64,000 nucleotides of DNA, from contig QHVE01000034.1 in NCBI GenBank assembly GCA_003223455.1, positions 521 through 64,520 on the forward strand, given 5' to 3'. The stretch is from Gemmatimonadota bacterium (lineage in GTDB: Bacteria; Gemmatimonadota; Gemmatimonadetes; Gemmatimonadales; Gemmatimonadaceae). The position numbers and the translations under genes are program-made. Of the stretch, positions 59,805-64,000 are shown piece by piece. Below the pieces are notes generated by a model that did not search any database, was not told where the DNA came from, and saw only the letters and a program-made list of their open reading frames with translations. The stretch's first letter is position 1; each line of letters starts with the position of its first letter.

Positions 59805-60982
59805 GTGCCCGTTCGCCGCGTTACCGTCCTCTCCATCGCGCTGCTCACCCAGTCGCTCGCCGCGTGCTCGACGGCGGCCGAGCATGCAGCCACCACTCGG
59901 AGTGGCGAGGGCGGATCGAGGACGCGAGCTCACAGGCGGCGAGCCGTCCGGCCGGGGCGCTCGACCTGGACAAGGAGTTCCCGGTCGTTCGCGCGCTCTA
60001 CGTGAATCGCTTCGCGGCGCAGAGCACGAAGCGCATGCGCCAGCTGGTGCAGATCGCCGACGAGACGGAGATCAATGCGCTCGTCATCGACATGAAGGAC
60101 GAATTCGGCCTCAACTTCAAGACGACGAATTCGATGTGGGCGCAGAACGCCGGCACGGCGGGGATCGTGCGCGATCTGCGCGGCCTGCTCGACACGCTGC
60201 GGGCGCACAAGATTCTGCCGATCGCGCGGCTGGTGGTGTTCAAGGACTCGGTCACGGCGCGCGTCCACCCCGAGTGGACGATCCGTCGGCAGGACAACTC
60301 GGTGTGGCGCGACAAGAAGGGACTCGCGTGGGTGAATCCGTATCACCGCGAGCTCTGGAACTACAACATCGGACTGGGCGAGGAGCTCGCGAGGATGGGA
60401 TTCGGCGAGATCCAGTTCGACTACATCCGCTTTCCCGAGCCCTACCCGTCGCTGCCGAAGCAGGTCTTCCCGGGCAACGACGGCATGTCGAAGCCCGACG
60501 TGCTCGCGGCATTCCTCAAGGAAGCGAATGCTCGGTACGACAAGCTCGGGGTGCGGACGACGGCGGACATCTTCGGGCTCGTGACGACGGTGGGCGGACC
60601 GCTCGAGGTGGGCCAGTGGTGGGAGAAGATCTCGCCGATGGTCGACGTCGTGCTGCCGATGGTGTATCCGTCACACTATCCGCACGGGGATCTCGGACTC
60701 GCGGTGCCGAACGCGGCGCCCTACAAGGTGGTCAACATCGCGATCTCGCGTGCGCGGCAGCGCGATCAGAAGCTGGGAATCACCGCGCACGAGCACATAC
60801 GTCCCTGGCTGCAGGCCTTCACACTCGGCAAGCCGCCATACGGGCCGGCCGAGATCGAGGCGCAGAAGAAGGGGGCCTACGACGCCGGCTACGACGGGTG
60901 GGTGCTGTGGAATCCCGGTTCGAAGTACGAGCCGTTCTTGCCGGCGCTGGAGAAGACGTTGGAGCCTAGAAAGAAAACGTGA
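59805..60982 (+). CDS. DUF4015 glycoside-hydrolase-like lipoprotein, frameshift near 59890
   Basis: The main frame (from about 59890) encodes a TIM-barrel of the DUF4015 putative glycosyl hydrolase family: VRALYVNRFAAQSTKRMRQL, INALVIDMKDEFGLNF, GFGEIQFDYIRFPE and VVLPMVYPSHYPHGD. It has no sensible N-terminus. A good lipoprotein signal (VPVRRVTVLSIALLTQSLAAC from GTG 59805) lies in another frame and runs into it at about 59885-59905. An indel there, real or from assembly, best explains this. The stop TGA is directly followed by a palindromic repeat element. Confidence 0.82.
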
Positions 60983-60983
60983 G

Positions 60984-61145
60984 GTGGTGAGTTGGATAGC
61001 TAGTTGGCTGGACGGTTGATTGGTGCGTTGAACGGCCCTGGCTACAACGAGCGTGGAGACCTCTCGATAGGGCTTCCATACCGGTTGTGGTCAGGGCCGT
61101 TCCGTTCACTACTTCACTGACCAACTCACCAACTCACCAACTCAC
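60984..61145. repeat. Palindromic octamer-arm repeat, copy 3
   Basis: The left arm (GTGAGTTG, GATAGCTA, GTTGGCTG, GACGGTTG) and right arm (CACCAACT twice) flank a core GAACGGCCCTGGCTACAAC, which pairs with its near complement (GTTGTGGTCAGGGCCGTTC). It lies between two convergent genes. The right arm supplies the TGA stop of the minus-strand gene (TGAGTTGG), and the left arm starts directly at the other gene's stop. Confidence 0.9.
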
Positions 61146-62038
61146 TGCCCGATCCTCACTCCCGCCCATTCCTCCACGACCTTCACTGCCTCGACGTGAT
61201 CGGCTTCCTCGCCGAGAGCATTGTGGGCCATTCGGAAGAGATCGGCGGTGAGTTGCAGCACCGGCGCGGGGACCTTCTGCTCGCGGGCGACGCCGGCGGC
61301 GATGCCGATGTCCTTGTCGAGCAGCGCCAGGCGGAAGGTGCGCGGGAAGGCGCGCGTCAGCACACGCTCGGGAAAGAGATTCATCGACGCGTTCGAACGG
61401 CCGCTCGACGCGTTGATCACGTCGAGGGCGACGTCGGCCGACACGCCGGCCTTCGCCAGAGCGGCAAGACCTTCGGCCGTGCTCCAGACGTGGATGGCGA
61501 GGAGCGCATTGTTCACGGCCTTGAGCGCGTCGCCCGCGCCGACGGCGCCGCAATGGACGATCTTCTTGCCGAACGTCTCGAGGACGGGGCGCGCGCGCTC
61601 GAGCAGTGCTGCATCGCCGCCGACCATGACGGTGAGGGTGCCCTGCTCCGCGCCGATCGTTCCGCCGCTCACGGGTGCGTCGAGAAAGCCGACACCCCGC
61701 TCGGCGAGTCGCGCCGCAATGCGACGCGAGGTGGCCGGGTCCCCGGAGGTGCAGTCGACGAGGAGCGCTCCACGGGCGAGTCCGGCGAGCAGGCCGTCGT
61801 CGCCATCGAGCACCGCGTCGACGTCGGCGGAGACGGGGAAGCAGGTGAGCACGACATCGGCGCCGCGCGCGGCGTCGGCTGGCGTGACGGCCTGACGCGC
61901 GCCCGTTTCGGACGCGAACGTGCGCGCGCGCTCGGCGGTGCGGTTCCACACGGCGAGCGAGATGTCAGGTGCGGCGGCGAGCCGGGCAGCCATCGGGCGG
62001 CCGATCGCGCCAAGGCCGAGGAAGGCGACGGTAGTCAT
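61142..62038 (-). CDS. NAD-dependent 3-hydroxyisobutyrate-dehydrogenase-family enzyme
   Basis: A 298-residue beta-hydroxyacid dehydrogenase. The N-terminal Rossmann motif is FLGLGAIGRPMA. The substrate loop is DAPVSGGTIGAEQGTL, and the catalytic lysine lies in GAGDALKAVNNALLA. The C-terminal all-helical domain follows. It could act on hydroxyisobutyrate, tartronate semialdehyde or succinic semialdehyde; a glycerate kinase is encoded in the window but far away. The stop lies inside repeat copy 3. It is divergent from the HMA gene, 23 bp apart. Confidence 0.88.
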   Translation of the reverse strand: MTTVAFLGLGAIGRPMAARLAAAPDISLAVWNRTAERARTFASETGARQAVTPADAARGADVVLTCFPVSADVDAVLDGDDGLLAGLARGALLVDCTSGDPATSRRIAARLAERGVGFLDAPVSGGTIGAEQGTLTVMVGGDAALLERARPVLETFGKKIVHCGAVGAGDALKAVNNALLAIHVWSTAEGLAALAKAGVSADVALDVINASSGRSNASMNLFPERVLTRAFPRTFRLALLDKDIGIAAGVAREQKVPAPVLQLTADLFRMAHNALGEEADHVEAVKVVEEWAGVRIGQ

Positions 62039-62061
62039 GCGGGGAAGCTAATATTCCTCAC

Positions 62062-62292
62062 ATGCGCACGCGCCTTCACGTCCGCGGGATGTCCTGCCAG
62101 CACTGCGTGACCGCGGTGTTCACCGCGCTCACGCCGGTGGAGGGGATCAGCTCGGCCGACGTCGCCGTCGGATCGGTGACGGTGGAGCACGATGGACGCG
62201 CGACGGTCGAGGCGCTGCGTGCGGCGATCGCCGTGGCCGGCTACGACGCGGTCCTCGCGGCCGAGGAGCGTCGGCAGCTGCCCGTGATCTAG
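62062..62292 (+). CDS. Heavy-metal-associated (HMA) domain protein
   Basis: A 76-residue ferredoxin-like metallochaperone with the copper-type motif GMSCQHC (C12 and C15) and GYDAVLA at the end. It could carry Cu(I) or another soft metal; no metal ATPase is nearby. A TAATAT box ends 7 nt before the ATG, and the gap to the divergent gene is only 23 bp, so the mRNA is probably leaderless. Confidence 0.9.
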   Translation: MRTRLHVRGMSCQHCVTAVFTALTPVEGISSADVAVGSVTVEHDGRATVEALRAAIAVAGYDAVLAAEERRQLPVI

Positions 62293-62373
62293 CGGGGAGC
62301 GGCGGGTTGTGGCGACGCGGGCCCTCGTCCTACTTTGACGGGCTCGCCCTCTCATCGCCGCCGAGGACGTCGC

Positions 62374-63795
62374 ATGACGCCATCCCAGCACACACCGGAG
62401 GAGCGTCGTCCGATCGGCGCTCTGCTCGCCCCAGACATCCTCGCGCTGCTCGAAGAGTCTCCGTCGCAGATCGCGGCAGAGACCGAGGAGATGCATCCGG
62501 CCGATCTCGCGGACGTCGCCGAGGCGATGCCGTTCGAGCGAGTACCGGTGTTCCTCGCCGCGCTGCCGAAGGATCGGGCGGCGGACGTCCTCGAGTATCT
62601 GGACGAGGAGCTGCGCGCCGAAGTCCTCGAGGCGATGACGGCCGAACAGGCCGCGGCGCTCGTCACGGAGATGAAGCCCGACGAGCGCGCCGACGTGCTC
62701 GAGGAACTCGACGAGGAGCGGGCCGAAGAGATCGTCGAGGAAATGCCGGCGGCGGCACGGAAGGAGACGGAGCAGCTCCGTCGATTCGATCCGGACTCCG
62801 CGGGCGGCCTGATGACCACCGAGTTCGTCTCGGTGGAGGCGACCACTTCGGTGGAGGAAGCGCTGCGGCGGGTGCGGGTGATCGCGCGGAGCGAGAAGCG
62901 CGAGGCGATGTACGCCGTCTACACCACCGACGAGACGGGCAAGCTGGCGGGCGTGCTCTCGCTGCGCGAGCTGCTCGCCGCGCCCGAGGGGGCGACGCTC
63001 GCCGACGTCGCGTGGACGGAGCCGATCACCATCTCCCCGAACGCCGACCGCGAGGAGGTAGCGCGCGTCATCTCCAACTACGACCTCGTCGTCGTGCCGG
63101 TGGTGAGCGAGTCGGGTCACGTCATGGGGGTGATCACGGTCGACGACGTGATCGACGCGATCCAGGAAGAGCAGACGGAGGACGTGCAGAAGTTCGGTGG
63201 TCTGCAGGCGCTCGACGAGCCGTACATGCAGATCGGCATCGTCACGATGATGAAGAAGCGCGCGGGCTGGCTGAGCATCCTGCTCGTGAGCGAGATGCTG
63301 ACGACGCAGGTGATGCAGCACTTCGACAAGGAGCTCAAGGCGGTCGCGGCGCTGACGCTGTTCGTGCCGCTCGTCGTGAGCTCGGGGGGGAACTCGGGGT
63401 CGCAGGCGACATCGCTCATCACGCGCGCGATGGCGCTGCGGGAGGTGACGCTCGCGGACTGGTGGCGGGTGGCGCTTCGGGAGCTGCCGTCGGGGGCCGT
63501 GCTGGGCGTGATCCTCGGCGTGATCGGGATCATGCGGATCGCGCTCTGGCAGCGCATGGGCTGGTACGACTACGGGTCAGCCGATCACACCTGGGGACAG
63601 GTGGCGCTGACGGTCGGCTGTTCGCTGATCGGTATCGTCACCTTCGGCTCGCTCGCCGGCTCGATGCTGCCGTTCCTGCTGCGGCGAGTCGGGTTCGACC
63701 CCGCGAGTGCGTCGGCGCCGCTCGTCGCGACCCTCGTGGACGTGACGGGGCTCAGCATCTACTTCGGCGTCGCGTGGATGCTCCTGCTGCGGTGA
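62374..63795 (+). CDS. mgtE: Magnesium transporter MgtE
   Basis: A 473-residue Mg2+ channel. The N-terminal helical domain is acidic (PADLADVAEAMPFERVPVFL). Two CBS domains follow (GGLMTTEFVSVEATTSVEEA; VITVDDVIDAIQEEQTED), then five membrane helices with the signature FVPLVVSSGGNSGSQATSL and ending AWMLLLR. The N and CBS domains gate the pore by sensing cytosolic Mg2+. GAGGA precedes ATG 62374. Its stop overlaps the GTG of the next gene. Confidence 0.95.
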   Translation: MTPSQHTPEERRPIGALLAPDILALLEESPSQIAAETEEMHPADLADVAEAMPFERVPVFLAALPKDRAADVLEYLDEELRAEVLEAMTAEQAAALVTEMKPDERADVLEELDEERAEEIVEEMPAAARKETEQLRRFDPDSAGGLMTTEFVSVEATTSVEEALRRVRVIARSEKREAMYAVYTTDETGKLAGVLSLRELLAAPEGATLADVAWTEPITISPNADREEVARVISNYDLVVVPVVSESGHVMGVITVDDVIDAIQEEQTEDVQKFGGLQALDEPYMQIGIVTMMKKRAGWLSILLVSEMLTTQVMQHFDKELKAVAALTLFVPLVVSSGGNSGSQATSLITRAMALREVTLADWWRVALRELPSGAVLGVILGVIGIMRIALWQRMGWYDYGSADHTWGQVALTVGCSLIGIVTFGSLAGSMLPFLLRRVGFDPASASAPLVATLVDVTGLSIYFGVAWMLLLR

Positions 63796-64000
63796 GCAGC
63801 ACCCCGCCAGGCGTCGGCGCGAGCGTGCCGGGTGTGGGGCGCGCGACGGCACTCGTGGCGTTCAGCGCGTGCTGCTTCGGATCGATCGCCACGTTCGTCA
63901 CGGTGGCGACGCGCGCCGGCGCGCGGCTGCCGGAAGTGCTCGCGTGGAGGTTCCTCGTCGCCGCGATGCTGCTGGCAATCGTGGCCGGCGGGCCGTCGTC
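63792..64000 (+). CDS. EamA-family transporter, N-terminal fragment
   Basis: GTG 63792 overlaps the mgtE stop (GTGA). About 69 residues are visible, with two hydrophobic spans (ATALVAFSACCFGSIATFVT and EVLAWRFLVAAMLLAIVAGG) in the pattern of EamA permeases, in which ARxR-type loops separate short helices. The gene continues beyond the window. Confidence 0.7.
   Translation, partial: MSSTPPGVGASVPGVGRATALVAFSACCFGSIATFVTVATRAGARLPEVLAWRFLVAAMLLAIVAGGPS

Noticed and set aside
63792-64000. EamA-type genes at both ends and the middle as copies of a mobile unit
   Set aside because: The three differ in sequence and context; this is a very common transporter family.

Overview
This is a GC-rich, gene-dense bacterial chromosome segment with ordinary housekeeping content. 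There is no rRNA, insertion sequence, integrase or CRISPR array. TonB receptors, outer-membrane barrels, many lipoproteins, PadR and BIG2 proteins, and a FecI/FecR/TonB-receptor set indicate a Gram-negative cell. The mix, together with paired DUF/lipoprotein genes, looks most like Gemmatimonadota. That assignment is an inference from gene content, not from a marker gene.

Layout. 1-8 kb: EamA fragment, M20 peptidase, aconitase, DUF1003 protein, glycine-zipper lipoprotein, a peroxiredoxin read through an in-frame TGA (probable selenoprotein), and glycerate kinase. 7.9-11 kb: agmatine-to-putrescine genes aguB and aguA, OsmC and DCC proteins. 11-24 kb: SDR fusion protein, a binding-protein/chemoreceptor pair, M28 peptidase, transsulfuration enzyme, queC-queE, NlpC/P60, CapA and two ferritin-like proteins. 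24-32 kb: DUF3108, YceI plus barrel protein, HNH nuclease, EamA, aminotransferase plus omega-amidase, tRNA-Asn. 32-37 kb: ECF sigma factor divergent from FecR and a TonB receptor, then a GT87 enzyme. 37.9-44 kb: a minus-strand cassette of FHA protein, transmembrane Ser/Thr kinase with a seven-blade RCC1 ectodomain, six-domain BIG2 lipoprotein and TPR protein. 44-54 kb: broken DUF72 gene, GH29 fucosidase, surface proteins, B3/B4 protein, PadR, an Asn/Gln heptad miniprotein, a second BIG2 lipoprotein with a vestigial RCC1 blade, tRNA-Gln and tRNA-Ala. 54-64 kb: threonine dehydratase-like enzyme, KGG protein, RNase Z, DUF2203, thioesterase, DUF4015, a hydroxyisobutyrate-dehydrogenase-like enzyme, HMA protein, MgtE and another EamA start.

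Four things stand out. First, the peroxiredoxin has TGA exactly where its peroxidatic cysteine belongs, has no cysteine anywhere else, and a hairpin resembling a bacterial SECIS follows the TGA. Second, three copies of a 160-190 bp palindromic element, whose arms are built from 8-bp units, sit directly against stop codons. Third, the kinase and the FHA protein of the 38-44 kb cassette share a short peptide kept at protein level with different codons; this may be the phosphorylation or docking site. Fourth, several genes have a TANNNT -10-like box only 5-8 nt before the start codon, suggesting leaderless transcripts.

Several genes (GT87, DUF72, DUF4015, the lipoprotein at 52.4 kb and a remnant at 51.1 kb) look frameshifted by small indels. 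The assembly may be indel-prone, or these genes may be decaying. The in-frame TGA in the peroxiredoxin is not an indel and is not explained that way.
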